A DNA stretch of 64,000 bases from Crocinitomicaceae bacterium (GTDB lineage: Bacteria > Bacteroidota > Bacteroidia > Flavobacteriales_D > Crocinitomicaceae). The stretch covers positions 71,078 to 135,077 of the forward strand of contig JANQWC010000026.1 in the NCBI GenBank assembly GCA_030730025.1. Direction: 5' to 3'. Shown here in pieces: positions 48,104-57,512 of the stretch. A program made the position numbers and the translations under genes. The number at the start of each line of letters is the position of its first letter. Within the stretch, counting starts at the first letter, position 1. Under the pieces are notes generated by a model that was not told the DNA's origin, made no database searches, and saw only the letters and a program-made list of their open reading frames with translations.

Positions 48104-48131
48104 AAAAAGCCAGTAGTTTTACTGGCTTTTT
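48104..48131 (+). terminator. Terminator after tRNA-His
   Basis: Stem AAAAAGCCAGTA / TACTGGCTTTTT (48104-48115 with 48120-48131), loop GTTT, T run on both strands. It also separates the convergent alpha/beta hydrolase gene, which ends at 48136. Confidence 0.82.
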
Positions 48132-48135
48132 TGGT

Positions 48136-48948
48136 TTATAATCTTTTCAATGTCTTTTCGCACAGCTCACGCAATTGTGCGGGCATATCTTGTTTAGGCC
48201 AAGGGTGTTGCGCGCCAAAAACATGATCAGCACCTGCTATTTCGGTCACTTCTGCTCCAGCAGCAGTTGCCAATTCATAGGCTTCAGCGAGCGGTACAGA
48301 AAGATCTTGATCGCCATGAAAAATATGGAGTCGTTTGCCTAATTTACTGGCGGCCGCCAAAACGTCTAGGTTTGCTTGGTTGTCTTTGAAGTCGGTATAC
48401 AAGCTATATTGCTGAGGTAGGTTTTGCTGTGTTCGGCCATTTTTTACAAATCGCGTTCCGGTTTGCTCCCATTCTTGCAGTTGGTCTGCTGTCGGAAAGC
48501 GGCGGGCAATATCACAAATACCAGCCCAGGTACAAACCTTCCCGAGTGCAGTCGTAAAATGCCATTGCTGGCTGGCTAAAAGTGCGGTGGCGCCTCCTCT
48601 CGAGTGCCCAATCAGATGAATCCGTTCCCACTTTTGCTGCGTCGCTTCCAACTCAGTTATGAGACTAAGCGTATCAGCCACTTCCATAGAGTAGGTGTTT
48701 TGTCCAAAAGCTTCCAGATCTGAAAATTCGCTTGGCTGCGCAATAGTGGTGCCGTTGTGGCTGAGGTTAAAGCGGCAAAAATCATATCCAGATTGGTTAA
48801 AAAAGTCGCGCACCAAATGCCAAGCGCCCCAATCCATAAAACCCATAAAACCGTGTACAAATACGATGAGTTCTGTAGCATTGTCTGCAGGGCTCAGTTC
48901 AAAAAGTGCGGGTCTGTTTTGTGCGCCTAAATATGTTTTTTTATCCAT
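48136..48948 (-). CDS. Alpha/beta hydrolase
   Basis: A 270-residue serine hydrolase fold. The oxyanion region is VFVHGFMGFMDWGAWH, the nucleophile elbow GHSRGGATAL, the acid probably in FHGDQDLSVPL and the catalytic His in GADHVFGAQHP. No signal peptide, so cytoplasmic. Substrate unknown; the fold covers esterases, lipases and acyl hydrolases. It may be transcribed with the small zinc-finger gene upstream. Confidence 0.87.
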   Translation of the reverse strand: MDKKTYLGAQNRPALFELSPADNATELIVFVHGFMGFMDWGAWHLVRDFFNQSGYDFCRFNLSHNGTTIAQPSEFSDLEAFGQNTYSMEVADTLSLITELEATQQKWERIHLIGHSRGGATALLASQQWHFTTALGKVCTWAGICDIARRFPTADQLQEWEQTGTRFVKNGRTQQNLPQQYSLYTDFKDNQANLDVLAAASKLGKRLHIFHGDQDLSVPLAEAYELATAAGAEVTEIAGADHVFGAQHPWPKQDMPAQLRELCEKTLKRL

Positions 48949-48963
48949 GGTATGTACTCAATT

Positions 48964-49332
48964 TCAACAAGAAGCCTGAACGATATAAATCTGATCGGTT
49001 TCCAATCGAAGGTAACCAAAATCGTAACAAAATATATACACTTGTCCATTTTTTGCGCGTTTGGTATGCGTATGAAATTCGAAATTGTACCCGCGGTGCT
49101 GTAGGTCCATTTCCCAAACCCTGCGTTTCTTTTCAATCGTGAGCAGTTGCGCTAAAATTTGTTGGTTCTGCATCAAGATCCGATTGATCTGGCGCTGCAG
49201 CGCTAATTTTTGGGCATAATTGCGGTTGTTGAATTGGTTGCGACAATGATCGCTGCAAAATTTTTGATCGCTCCGGCCTTTGAGCAGCACCGCACATTCC
49301 CGACAAAAGCGTTTAGAAAGGTAAAAATCCAT
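48964..49332 (-). CDS. Small zinc-finger-like protein of unknown function
   Basis: A 122-residue protein. The N-terminal part has FCRECAVLLKGRSDQKFCSDHCRNQFN, a CxxC...CxxxC knuckle that resembles the short zinc ribbons of the DUF2116 type. A helical, Gln-rich segment follows (LQRQINRILMQNQQILAQLL) and a mixed C-terminal region. I cannot assign a role. The ATG at 49332 is used; the frame is open to a TTG at 49341. It is divergent from rpoD. Confidence 0.72.
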   Translation of the reverse strand: MDFYLSKRFCRECAVLLKGRSDQKFCSDHCRNQFNNRNYAQKLALQRQINRILMQNQQILAQLLTIEKKRRVWEMDLQHRGYNFEFHTHTKRAKNGQVYIFCYDFGYLRLETDQIYIVQASC

Positions 49333-49546
49333 ATGAACCAAACGACGTTTGAAGGGTTAGGTATATACAGAGCCGTTTCAAGAGGTCGAAAATCCTTCCA
49401 CGATCCAAAAAAAATCTTCATTCAACTCCGTAAAATATGCAGTAAAAGAGGGCTTTGGCTCAAAACTTTGTAACGCAGCGAAAAAAAGTGCGTTGAAGTC
49501 GAACCTTTCTGCATTTTATCAGTACAAGGGAAGGCAATTAGAAAAT

Positions 49547-50416
49547 ATGAGGCAGTTAAAAATCGCAAAACAGGTCACCAACAGAGAGACCGCATCTTTA
49601 GACAAGTATTTACAAGAGATTGGTCGGGTCGACCTCATTACCGCTGATGAAGAGGTAGAGCTCGCCCGCAAGATCAAAGCCGGAGACCGCAATGCGCTCG
49701 AACGCCTGACCAAAGCCAACCTCCGCTTTGTCGTATCCGTAGCCAAGCAGTACCAAAACCAAGGTTTGGCTTTGCCAGACTTGATCAATGAAGGTAACTT
49801 GGGTCTGATCAAAGCAGCAGAGCGTTTCGACGAAACCCGCGGTTTCAAGTTCATCTCTTACGCCGTTTGGTGGATCCGTCAGTCAATCCTTCAAGCTTTG
49901 GCAGAACAAGCGCGCATCGTGCGTTTGCCTTTGAACAAAATTGGCAACATCAATAAAATCAACCGTGCCTATTCTGAACTCGAGCAAAAATTTGAGCGTC
50001 CGCCTTCAGCAGACGAACTCGCCGAGTTTTTGAATGTCACACCAGAAGAAGTGAAACAAACGCTTTCTCAAAATGGTCGTCACATCTCCATGGACGCACC
50101 ACTCATCGAAGGCGACGACTCCACTTCAACCATGTACGACGTCATGCAAGGCGACTCCCTACCTGGCCCAGAGGCAAGCCTCACGCTAGAGTCTTTGCGC
50201 TCAGACATCCGTCGCTCCCTCACGAGCCTCACCCCGCGCGAAAGCGAAGTGATCAGCATGTTCTACGGCCTTGACGGCAAAGCTCCGTTGTCCTTAGAAG
50301 AAATCGGCGACAAATTCGAACTCACCCGTGAGCGCGTCCGCCAAATCAAAGAGAAGGCCATCCGCCGCCTCAAACACACCAACAAAAATAAAGTACTGAA
50401 AAGCTACTTAGGATAA
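49547..50416 (+). CDS. rpoD: Primary sigma factor RpoD/SigA (short Bacteroidota type)
   Basis: A 289-residue group 1 sigma factor. It begins [21 protein letters not shown], the standard N-terminus of Bacteroidota sigma-A, and lacks the long region 1.1 of proteobacterial RpoD. Regions 1.2 ([20 protein letters not shown]), 2 ([32 protein letters not shown]), 3 and 4 ([27 protein letters not shown]) are complete. It recognises TTTG/TAnnTTTG promoters such as those in this window. The ATG at 49547 replaces a longer start at 49493. A hairpin terminator follows. Confidence 0.96.
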   Translation: MRQLKIAKQVTNRETASLDKYLQEIGRVDLITADEEVELARKIKAGDRNALERLTKANLRFVVSVAKQYQNQGLALPDLINEGNLGLIKAAERFDETRGFKFISYAVWWIRQSILQALAEQARIVRLPLNKIGNINKINRAYSELEQKFERPPSADELAEFLNVTPEEVKQTLSQNGRHISMDAPLIEGDDSTSTMYDVMQGDSLPGPEASLTLESLRSDIRRSLTSLTPRESEVISMFYGLDGKAPLSLEEIGDKFELTRERVRQIKEKAIRRLKHTNKNKVLKSYLG

Positions 50417-50418
50417 TA

Positions 50419-50446
50419 AAAAAAGGAACCGAGAGGTTCCTTTTTT
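50419..50446. terminator. Bidirectional terminator between rpoD and priA
   Basis: Stem AAAAAAGGAACC / GGTTCCTTTTTT (50419-50430 with 50435-50446), tetraloop GAGA. It lies between convergent genes that are only 33 bases apart. Confidence 0.85.
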
Positions 50447-50449
50447 GTT

Positions 50450-52933
50450 TTACATCGGATCCACATCAATGCTGATCTGTATACCTTTAAACTTCACGTT
50501 TTGATAAAAGGCATCGATGTCTTGGAGTATTTTAGCCTTGACTTTTTTGTCAGGGGCGCCGCGTTCGATTTTCAACTTGATTTCTTTGAGGAATTTATTT
50601 TGAATGCGCTTGATGATCGGAAATTCAGGGCCTAAGACCCTTTCTTTGAAGACCTCTCGCAGTTGGTCGGCGAGAAATTGGGCGCCTTCGTGCACGATTT
50701 CCTCTTGTACGTGTTTGAGGGTGAGCTGAATAATTTTGTAGTAAGGTGGATAGAAAAAGCGCTCGCGTTCTTCGATTTCGACGTCGTAAAAACCAATGAA
50801 GTCGTGGGCCATGACGCGTTCGAGCACCCAATGTTCTGCTTGGGCACTTTGAATTACAACCTTTCCTTGTTTTTCCTTTCGGCCAGCTCTACCCGCAACC
50901 TGAGACATCAGTTGGAATGCACGTTCGTAGGCTCGAAAATCTGGCCGGTTCAACAACATATCCGCATCGAGGATGCCGACCAAAGAAACGTGGTCAAAAT
51001 CGAGGCCTTTGGTGACCATTTGGGTGCCGATCAAAACATCAATTCGGCGGTTGGAAAAGTTGTCGATGATTTCTTCGTAGGCATTTTTGGAGCGCGTGCT
51101 GTCGAGGTCCATGCGTTTGAAGATGGTGTTCGGAAAGATGAGTTGGAGTTCGTCTTCAATTTTTTCGGTGCCAAAGCCAATCATGCGCAAGCGGTTGCTG
51201 CCACAATTGGTGCAAGAGCCGATCGGAGGAGTGGTGTAGCTGCAATAGTGGCACTTGAGCATATTGCTGTGCTTGTGGTAAGTGAGGCTGACATCGCAAT
51301 GCTCACAACGCGGAGACCACGCACAAACTTCGCAAGACCAAATAGGGGTGTAGCCCCGTCGGTTTTGGAAGAGGATAATTTGTTCTTTTTTGGCCAGCGC
51401 CTGCTTCATTTCATCTAGAAGCAAACTTGAGAAATGCGACTGCATGTTTTTGAGTCGCTTTTCGCGCTTGAGGTCGGCGCAAATCATGAGCGGAAGCTGC
51501 AGGCCTTTGTAGCGGTCTGCGAGTTGGACTAAATGGTACTTGCCTTGTTTGGCATTTGAATAAGATTCGATGGATGGCGTGGCCGAACCCAACAATACTT
51601 TTGCGTTGTGTAATTTAGCCAGTACAATAGCGGCATCTCGGGCGTTGTAGCGTGGAGAAGGGTCGTATTGCTTGAAAGACGCTTCGTGTTCTTCGTCTAC
51701 GATGACCAAACCGAGGTCCGCAAAAGGCAAGAAAACAGAGCTGCGCGCCCCGACAATAATTCTGAATTTGTGCGGATCATTGGCCAACACGTGGTTCCAG
51801 ATTTCGATGCGTTCGTTCTGATTGAAGCGGCTGTGGTAAACGCCCACTAAATCGCCAAAGTAGTGTTGTAGGCGCCCAATGAGTTGGGTGGTGAGGGCAA
51901 TTTCTGGAATGAGAAACAATACCTGCTTGCCTAAATCTAGATAGGCTTGAATGAGTTGCACATAAATTTCTGTTTTACCCGAACCGGTGACACCGTAAAA
52001 AAGGCAAACATCTTTTTGAGAGAAACCTGTTTCAATTTCTTGGAGTGCGGTAAGCTGCACTTCGGTGAGGGGTTTGAAGGCTCCTTTTCCTTCGCCAACA
52101 CTGGCGTGACGGTCTACTTGTAGGCGCTCAATTTGAAAGACACCCTGCTTTTCTAGGGTGGCGAGCGCCGATGCACTGATGTCGTGCTTGAGCAAAAGCG
52201 TTTTGGATACCGGAGCTGCTAAGCTGCCAGCCTCTGTTGCTAATTGTATAAAACGCAGTAAGGCCTGTACTTGTTTTTCAGCTTTTGGCTTGCGTTCTAT
52301 GGTATTGAGAAAAGCGGTGAGTTGTTCTTCTTGCTGAAAATCTGTGTGCAAAAAGATAAAAAGCTGTGTTTTGGGCGTGTAGCGTTCCTGCACCTCCTCG
52401 GCGCTGGCAATGAGCTTCAGTTCTAAGAGTTTCTTAAGGTAGGGTTGTATCGTTTTGATGCCCAAACGCTCGGTGAGTTCTTTGCTGCTCATTTGGCTTT
52501 GCACCGTGAGCAATTCTAGAATTTCTTCGGCGCGCACACTGAGTTCGGGCCTTTGCAGCGGCGTGTCTGGGTGCAGGCAAAATTTGGCTTCACTCGCTAA
52601 TTTGAAATTGGCGGGGAGTGCGGCGTTCATGACGTCGCCAATGGGTGCCATGTAATAGGTACTGATCCAATCCCAGAAAGCAAGTTGCTTGCCCGTAATG
52701 ATGGGCTGCTCGTCGAGGATGGTGTCGATGTATTTGGCTTGGTAATTTTGAGGAACAGTTTGATGCACGTTGGTGATCAGTCCGGTCAAGAGTTTGTTTT
52801 TGCCAAAAGGTACTAAAACGCGTAAACCACTCCTGATGAGTTCGTTGAATTCAAACGGAACGCGATAGGTAAAAACCTGCCGCATCGGGACCGGCAACAA
52901 GACATCGGCAAAGAGTGTCTGGCGTTCGGTCAT
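50450..52933 (-). CDS. priA: Primosomal protein N' (replication restart helicase PriA)
   Basis: An 827-residue 3'-5' DNA helicase that reloads the replisome at stalled forks. The N-terminal 3'BD domain (DVLLPVPMRQVFTYRVP) precedes helicase motif I YGVTGSGKTEIY, motif II VDEEHEASFKQ, the zinc-binding insertion with paired cysteines (CEVCAWSPRCEHCDVS, CHYCSY, CTNCGSN) and motif VI QVAGRAGRKEKQG. All family motifs are intact. It directly follows the DUF4249-like gene with no gap, so it is probably translated from the same mRNA. Confidence 0.97.
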   Translation of the reverse strand: MTERQTLFADVLLPVPMRQVFTYRVPFEFNELIRSGLRVLVPFGKNKLLTGLITNVHQTVPQNYQAKYIDTILDEQPIITGKQLAFWDWISTYYMAPIGDVMNAALPANFKLASEAKFCLHPDTPLQRPELSVRAEEILELLTVQSQMSSKELTERLGIKTIQPYLKKLLELKLIASAEEVQERYTPKTQLFIFLHTDFQQEEQLTAFLNTIERKPKAEKQVQALLRFIQLATEAGSLAAPVSKTLLLKHDISASALATLEKQGVFQIERLQVDRHASVGEGKGAFKPLTEVQLTALQEIETGFSQKDVCLFYGVTGSGKTEIYVQLIQAYLDLGKQVLFLIPEIALTTQLIGRLQHYFGDLVGVYHSRFNQNERIEIWNHVLANDPHKFRIIVGARSSVFLPFADLGLVIVDEEHEASFKQYDPSPRYNARDAAIVLAKLHNAKVLLGSATPSIESYSNAKQGKYHLVQLADRYKGLQLPLMICADLKREKRLKNMQSHFSSLLLDEMKQALAKKEQIILFQNRRGYTPIWSCEVCAWSPRCEHCDVSLTYHKHSNMLKCHYCSYTTPPIGSCTNCGSNRLRMIGFGTEKIEDELQLIFPNTIFKRMDLDSTRSKNAYEEIIDNFSNRRIDVLIGTQMVTKGLDFDHVSLVGILDADMLLNRPDFRAYERAFQLMSQVAGRAGRKEKQGKVVIQSAQAEHWVLERVMAHDFIGFYDVEIEERERFFYPPYYKIIQLTLKHVQEEIVHEGAQFLADQLREVFKERVLGPEFPIIKRIQNKFLKEIKLKIERGAPDKKVKAKILQDIDAFYQNVKFKGIQISIDVDPM

Positions 52934-54076
52934 TTAGTTACAAGCAAAAGACTCTTCTTGCCCCACGACGTTATCGCCTGGATGGTTGGAGCAAAAGAGC
53001 AAGAATCCGGTGATGGGGCCATTGCAAAGCTCGCGGGTCGATTTTTTGTCGATAGCTCTGATGTAGGCCTGTTGTGGAGAGGTGTAAAAAGGTTTGTAGT
53101 AGGTGACGGTCTGGCGAGAGGAGAAGATTCCTACCACGCGTTTGCCATTGGTGACACTCAAGTTGGTGTAAGATGGTTTGCTTTGCGCCAAACTAGAACT
53201 CGGCGAGTTGACGCTCATGTAGTTGTAGAGTTCTTCGGCACCACCAGTAAGAATGACGCGAATGGCTTTAAAGGTGCGCTTGTCTATCGCTGGGTTGTCG
53301 CTGACATTTGCTTTGACGAGGTCGTAGAACGTACGGCCGACGGCAGAATAGGTGCGTGAGCTGTAAGGTTGTGCTGTAGCTTCGCCGAGTTTCCAACGGA
53401 AGGATTTTTCTGACATGGTGGCGCCTTGGTGCTCGTTGAACAAGACATCCAGGTGAGCGCTTGTGATGTGCGAATTGCCCGTATTGGAAATAGCGATCGC
53501 AGTTGAGATGTATTCTCCTGGATCGTCGGCAAACTTGAAAGTGAAATTTTGAGAGGCCGAAGGGGAGGTCATGCCGTGAACGAGCTCTGTTTGCGCGCTG
53601 ACCTCAAACTCACCACCATTGATGATGGCCTTGAATTGATAGGTAGCCGTTGGCTTCAGTGAGCTCAGCATGGGGTTTGAAGAAGTTTGAATGGCTTCTA
53701 GCGGACCTGTTGGGAGGGTTTTGAAATAATATGCTTTTTGCTCTGGACCATAAAACAAACCGTTGGTGTCTTTGTCCTGAACGAGGGTGTCTTGCAGCGC
53801 CCAAGTGCGTATCACCTGACCATTAACCACTTCAGATACAGTGGCTTCAACTTGTTCAAAATAACTGGAGTCGGGAATTTGAGCGATGTCGAGGGCAGAT
53901 CCCGGGCCGATAAATGCACGGGTAATTTTGATCATGTGAATGGAATCTGCTTGGTCGAGTAGGCCATAGACAACTGCAGTTTCGACGAAGTCACCATCTA
54001 GTTTGATGTCTTCTTCACAAGAGCTTAGTGCAAAGGCTCCTGCAACAAAAATGGAGAGATATTTTAAAAAGCGCAT
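52934..54076 (-). CDS. DUF4249-like outer-membrane lipoprotein
   Basis: A 380-residue protein with a lipoprotein signal peptide ending in the lipobox LSSC (Cys about residue 20) followed by acidic residues. The mature part (VVYGLLDQADSIHMIKITRAFIG, then YQFKAIINGGEFEVSAQTEL) matches the beta-rich pattern of DUF4249 proteins, which commonly accompany TonB-dependent receptors of Bacteroidota. Here no receptor is adjacent. The family assignment is by pattern only. It is upstream of priA without a gap and 15 bases after the FKBP lipoprotein gene. Confidence 0.68.
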   Translation of the reverse strand: MRFLKYLSIFVAGAFALSSCEEDIKLDGDFVETAVVYGLLDQADSIHMIKITRAFIGPGSALDIAQIPDSSYFEQVEATVSEVVNGQVIRTWALQDTLVQDKDTNGLFYGPEQKAYYFKTLPTGPLEAIQTSSNPMLSSLKPTATYQFKAIINGGEFEVSAQTELVHGMTSPSASQNFTFKFADDPGEYISTAIAISNTGNSHITSAHLDVLFNEHQGATMSEKSFRWKLGEATAQPYSSRTYSAVGRTFYDLVKANVSDNPAIDKRTFKAIRVILTGGAEELYNYMSVNSPSSSLAQSKPSYTNLSVTNGKRVVGIFSSRQTVTYYKPFYTSPQQAYIRAIDKKSTRELCNGPITGFLLFCSNHPGDNVVGQEESFACN

Positions 54077-54091
54077 GGTCTAAGTTACGAA

Positions 54092-55027
54092 TTATTGTGG
54101 TCTTGGAGTGGGCATCTGCATGGCCGTATTTGGTGCAGTAGCTTTTTCGATGGCCATGAGTTCCATTTCAAAAATGAGTGGAGAGTAAGGTTTGATATTG
54201 GCACCTTGTGGTGGATTGCCTGCATAGCCGAGTTCTTGCGGCACAAACAAGCGAATTTTACTGCCGACGCTCATCAGTTGAACACCTTCGGTCCAGCCGG
54301 GGATGACTTCGTTTAGCCCAAAGCTAATGCCTTCACCAGTAGGAGATTGGTCAAAAATACTGCCGTCGGGATTCATGCCGATATAACTCATTTTGACACG
54401 TGCGTCGCGGCCAGGCTTAGGACCTTTTCCTTCTTTGATCACCATGTATTGAAGGCCGCTGGCTGTCGTGATGACACCTGGTTTGGTCTTGTTGGCGCTC
54501 ATAAATGCTTCACCTTCTGCTTTAAAGCCCGCCGTAAGTTTTTGGTATTTCTGGTTCATGAGGGCCTCAAAACCAGCCATGATTTTTTTGCGGTCTTGGC
54601 CTTTTAATGCTTCGGTGTCTTTTTTGTTGAGCCCGTCGGCGAAGCCTTTTTTGACAAAATCGCTGTTGAGGAGTGACTTGGCGTCGAGTTCTTCAAAGTA
54701 ATGGTCAAAGCGCTCGCGGTTGATCTTGCCGACTGCAAAAGAACCTTGCTCTTTGTATTTTTCATTGAAGCTTTTGCCGTCTTGTCCGAGCAAGAGCTCT
54801 AGTTCTTTGTAATATTTCTCAAGTTCGGCTTCCTTGACCGGATTTTCAAAACCTTCGATCATTTTTTCTTTGTCCATTTTGGTGAATGGCGCTTGGGTAA
54901 TGAAAGGCTTGGCGATTTCTACACCGAGCAAATAAGAGTAGCGCTCTTTGTCGGTTTTAAAAGTAACGACGTCTTCACCGCAAGCAAAGAGGGTGAAAAT
55001 GAGGGCAAGGAGAGGTAGGAATTTCAT
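54092..55027 (-). CDS. FKBP-type peptidyl-prolyl isomerase, lipoprotein
   Basis: A 311-residue protein. Signal peptide with lipobox FACG (Cys about 16) anchors it in a membrane facing the periplasm. Residues about 30-185 form the helical FKBP_N dimerisation domain of Mip/FkpA proteins, and residues about 190-295 the FKBP domain (ASGLQYMVIKEGKGPKPG, FDQSPTGEGISFGLNEVIPGW, IRLFVPQELGYAG). It assists folding of periplasmic or outer-membrane proteins. It follows a second FKBP gene by 12 bases. Confidence 0.92.
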   Translation of the reverse strand: MKFLPLLALIFTLFACGEDVVTFKTDKERYSYLLGVEIAKPFITQAPFTKMDKEKMIEGFENPVKEAELEKYYKELELLLGQDGKSFNEKYKEQGSFAVGKINRERFDHYFEELDAKSLLNSDFVKKGFADGLNKKDTEALKGQDRKKIMAGFEALMNQKYQKLTAGFKAEGEAFMSANKTKPGVITTASGLQYMVIKEGKGPKPGRDARVKMSYIGMNPDGSIFDQSPTGEGISFGLNEVIPGWTEGVQLMSVGSKIRLFVPQELGYAGNPPQGANIKPYSPLIFEMELMAIEKATAPNTAMQMPTPRPQ

Positions 55028-55039
55028 GGGAATATTGGA

Positions 55040-55639
55040 TTAGGCAATGGATAATAGTTCGACATCAAAAACGAGTGCCGCGTAGGGTTGAATGGCTCCA
55101 CCTGGATGTGGATTGGCGCCATAAGCCAATTCTTGGGGAATGGATAGTCGGTATTTGGAGCCAGCTGACATCAGTTGTAGTGCTTCGGTCCAGCCGCGGA
55201 TCACTTGATTGACGCCAAAGGTAGCTGGCGAACCGCGTTCTACGGAGCTATCGAAGACAGTGCCGTCGATGAGCGTGCCGTGGTAGTGCACCGTTACTTG
55301 GCTGGTTGGGCCCGGCTTGGGTCCGTCGCCTTCTTGCAGTACTTCATACTGCAAACCACTTGCAGTGGTCTTGACCTCCGGCCGCTGCGCGTTGTCGGCC
55401 AAGAAGGTTTCTCCAGCTAATTTATTGACTTCGTATTTTTGTGTTTTTTGAGCGTCTAAATAGCGCTGAATGTGCTGATTGGCTTCTTCTGGTGTAACGA
55501 GCGGTGTTTCGCCGTTGAAAATAGCGCGCATACCTGCCAGCACTTGATCGAGGTCAAGGGTGTTGAGGTCTTGTTGGGCCAAACTTTCGGCGATGCTCAT
55601 GCCAACGCCATATGATGCTTTTGATTTGTCTGCTTCCAT
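55040..55639 (-). CDS. FKBP-type peptidyl-prolyl isomerase, no signal peptide
   Basis: A 199-residue Mip/FKBP22-like protein: a short N-terminal dimerisation domain (KASYGVGMSIAESLAQQDL) and a complete FKBP domain (TTASGLQYEVLQEGDGPKPG, FDSSVERGSPATFGVNQVIRGW, LSIPQELAYGANPHPGG). No signal peptide is visible, so it may act in the cytoplasm, unlike its lipoprotein neighbour. It heads the minus-strand series that leads through the second FKBP gene and the DUF4249-like gene to priA. Confidence 0.92.
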   Translation of the reverse strand: MEADKSKASYGVGMSIAESLAQQDLNTLDLDQVLAGMRAIFNGETPLVTPEEANQHIQRYLDAQKTQKYEVNKLAGETFLADNAQRPEVKTTASGLQYEVLQEGDGPKPGPTSQVTVHYHGTLIDGTVFDSSVERGSPATFGVNQVIRGWTEALQLMSAGSKYRLSIPQELAYGANPHPGGAIQPYAALVFDVELLSIA

Positions 55640-55743
55640 AAAATGCTAAAAACGCGAATTTACCTAAAAAAGGGCTGTTATTCTTCCTGTTTGACAAATT
55701 AAATAACGAAACTTTTGAGCTCCTTTTGCGTATAAATGCCCCG

Positions 55744-56214
55744 ATGACACAACAGTTTACTTTTTCATACCGTTTGATTGCTGCCCCACAAGACTTGTCA
55801 GCTCCTGATCAAGCTTTGTTGACAGCTGCAAATGCGGCGCTTTCAAGGGCTTATGCGCCTTATTCACAGTTTCAGGTTGGGGCAAGTGTCTTGTTGGAAA
55901 GCGGACTGATCATCGAGGGCAATAACCAAGAAAACATTGCGTATCCGTCTGGTCTCTGCGCAGAGCGCGTGGCTTTGTTTTACGCTGGCGCGAATCATCC
56001 GCAAGATCCAATCGTCAAAATTTGTATTGTCGCTCAAGGTGATTTAATGCCCGAGGGCGCGCTGCTTTCGCCCTGCGGTTCTTGTCGGCAAGTTATGCTC
56101 GAGAGCGAGGCCCGTCAAAAGAATCCGATCGAGGTGCTTTTAGTGCAAAGATCGGGAGAGATCCTCGTCTTGGAAACCGTTCAAAACTTATTGCCATTTG
56201 GCTTCTCGAAGTAG
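55744..56214 (+). CDS. cdd: Cytidine deaminase
   Basis: A 156-residue zinc enzyme of pyrimidine salvage converting cytidine to uridine. The substrate region YAPYSQFQVGASV, the zinc motif SGLCAERVAL (Cys plus catalytic Glu) and SPCGSCRQV (two Cys ligands) are intact. The ATG at 55744 is chosen; a start at 55726 adds six residues. It is divergent from the FKBP gene; no typical -7 box was recognised. Confidence 0.95.
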   Translation: MTQQFTFSYRLIAAPQDLSAPDQALLTAANAALSRAYAPYSQFQVGASVLLESGLIIEGNNQENIAYPSGLCAERVALFYAGANHPQDPIVKICIVAQGDLMPEGALLSPCGSCRQVMLESEARQKNPIEVLLVQRSGEILVLETVQNLLPFGFSK

Positions 56215-56235
56215 TGTAAATTCCAACGAGCGTAT

Positions 56236-56243
56236 TATCTTTG
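56236..56243 (+). promoter_or_regulatory. -7 element of the DUF4494 gene
   Basis: TATCTTTG matches TAnnTTTG, 19 bases before the ATG at 56263. No convincing -33 TTTG at the right distance. Confidence 0.45.
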
Positions 56244-56262
56244 TAGACCAAATTGAATACGC

Positions 56263-56865
56263 ATGAATAGCTGGTTTACCGTCAAAGTCAAATACACCAA
56301 ACAACTCGAAAATGGCACCTTCAAAAGGGTTTCAGAACCTTATTTGCTAGCCGCCATGACCTTCACCGATGCAGAAGCACGCATCTATGAAGAGTTGGGT
56401 TCGAGCATCCGCGGAGAGTTTCAAGTGACCGGCATCGCCCGTACCGACCTTCACGATATTTTCCAATACGACGACGCCGAACAATGGTTCAAGTGCAAAG
56501 TCACCTATGACCGCATCGACGAAGACGGCGAAAAAGCCAAAACAATTTCGCAAAACTTTTTAGTGAGTGCAGCCCAGGTCAAAGAAGCCTACGAACGCAT
56601 CGAAGAAAGCCTTGCTACCCTCATGATCGACTTCAACGTCGTGTCCATCACCGCATCGCCAATTGTTGAAATTTTCCCTTACCGCGAAGAAGACGTTCAA
56701 TCTCCAGCGCAGAAAGCGCCTAAATTTGAAGAAGAAACAACCCATACACCCATCCGTCAGGTATTCTCTGCTTCGGGTTCCGATTCAGACGACGACCTCA
56801 CCGACGAGGATGTTTTTTACGATGAAGACGATTCAGAACTCACCGACGAAACCGCAGAGGCCTAA
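56263..56865 (+). CDS. DUF4494 protein
   Basis: A 200-residue cytoplasmic protein conserved across Bacteroidota and of unknown function. The family core covers residues 1-150: WFTVKVKYTKQLENGTFKRV, YLLAAMTFTDAEARIYEEL and QWFKCKVTYDRIDEDGEK are typical. The C-terminal 45 residues are acidic and probably disordered. It has its own -7 element and is followed after 2 bases by pdxH. Confidence 0.9.
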   Translation: MNSWFTVKVKYTKQLENGTFKRVSEPYLLAAMTFTDAEARIYEELGSSIRGEFQVTGIARTDLHDIFQYDDAEQWFKCKVTYDRIDEDGEKAKTISQNFLVSAAQVKEAYERIEESLATLMIDFNVVSITASPIVEIFPYREEDVQSPAQKAPKFEEETTHTPIRQVFSASGSDSDDDLTDEDVFYDEDDSELTDETAEA

Positions 56866-56867
56866 AC

Positions 56868-57512
56868 ATGAGTGAGTGGCTCCAAGCATACCGTGAAAAC
56901 CACGCCGATTTCGATCAACCATCTGCCATTGGTGCTTTGCCAAACAATCCCTTTGTTGCTTTTTCTGAATGGTTCGACACAGCCGTAACTGCCAAAGAAC
57001 GCGAGGCAAATGCTTGTGTACTGAGTACTTGTGGTCACGATTTGCAAGCAAGTTCTAGGGTGCTTTATCTCAAAGAATTACTCGATAATCAGTTTATCTT
57101 TTATACCAACTATCTTTCACAAAAAGGTCAATTGCTCGATACCAATCCAAAAGCATCACTGCTCTTTTTTTGGCCTCAACTCATGCGGCAGGTGCGCATC
57201 GAAGGCAGCGTTCAACAAATTGACCCTGCTATCTCAGATGCTTATTTTGCATCCCGCCCGCGCGAAAGCCAGCTCGGTGCTTGGGCTTCTCAACAGTCCG
57301 AAACCTTAAGCGATCGCGCTGCGCTCATTGCGCGTTTTGAAGCTTTTGACCGTCAATTTCCGGATGCAGTGCCCCGCCCACCACATTGGGGAGGTTTTGC
57401 ACTTCAGCCACACTACATGGAGTTTTGGCAAGGCCAACCTTCTCGCCTGCACGAACGACGCGTTTACGAGTTCAGCCAAAATGAATGGACATCCAAACTC
57501 CTCAACCCTTAA
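56868..57512 (+). CDS. pdxH: Pyridoxamine 5'-phosphate oxidase
   Basis: A 214-residue FMN enzyme making pyridoxal 5'-phosphate. Segments ACVLSTCGHDLQASSRVLYLKE, FYTNYLSQKGQ, the FMN/phosphate region RQVRIEGSVQQI, YFASRPRESQLGAWASQQS and the C-terminal PPHWGGFALQPHYMEFWQGQ (read in pieces) are all characteristic. Length and motifs are complete. It abuts the M16 peptidase gene. Confidence 0.95.
   Translation: MSEWLQAYRENHADFDQPSAIGALPNNPFVAFSEWFDTAVTAKEREANACVLSTCGHDLQASSRVLYLKELLDNQFIFYTNYLSQKGQLLDTNPKASLLFFWPQLMRQVRIEGSVQQIDPAISDAYFASRPRESQLGAWASQQSETLSDRAALIARFEAFDRQFPDAVPRPPHWGGFALQPHYMEFWQGQPSRLHERRVYEFSQNEWTSKLLNP

Noticed and set aside
50663..51418. 251-residue plus-strand open frame inside priA
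   Set aside because: Antisense of a fully conserved priA, with no promoter or homology.
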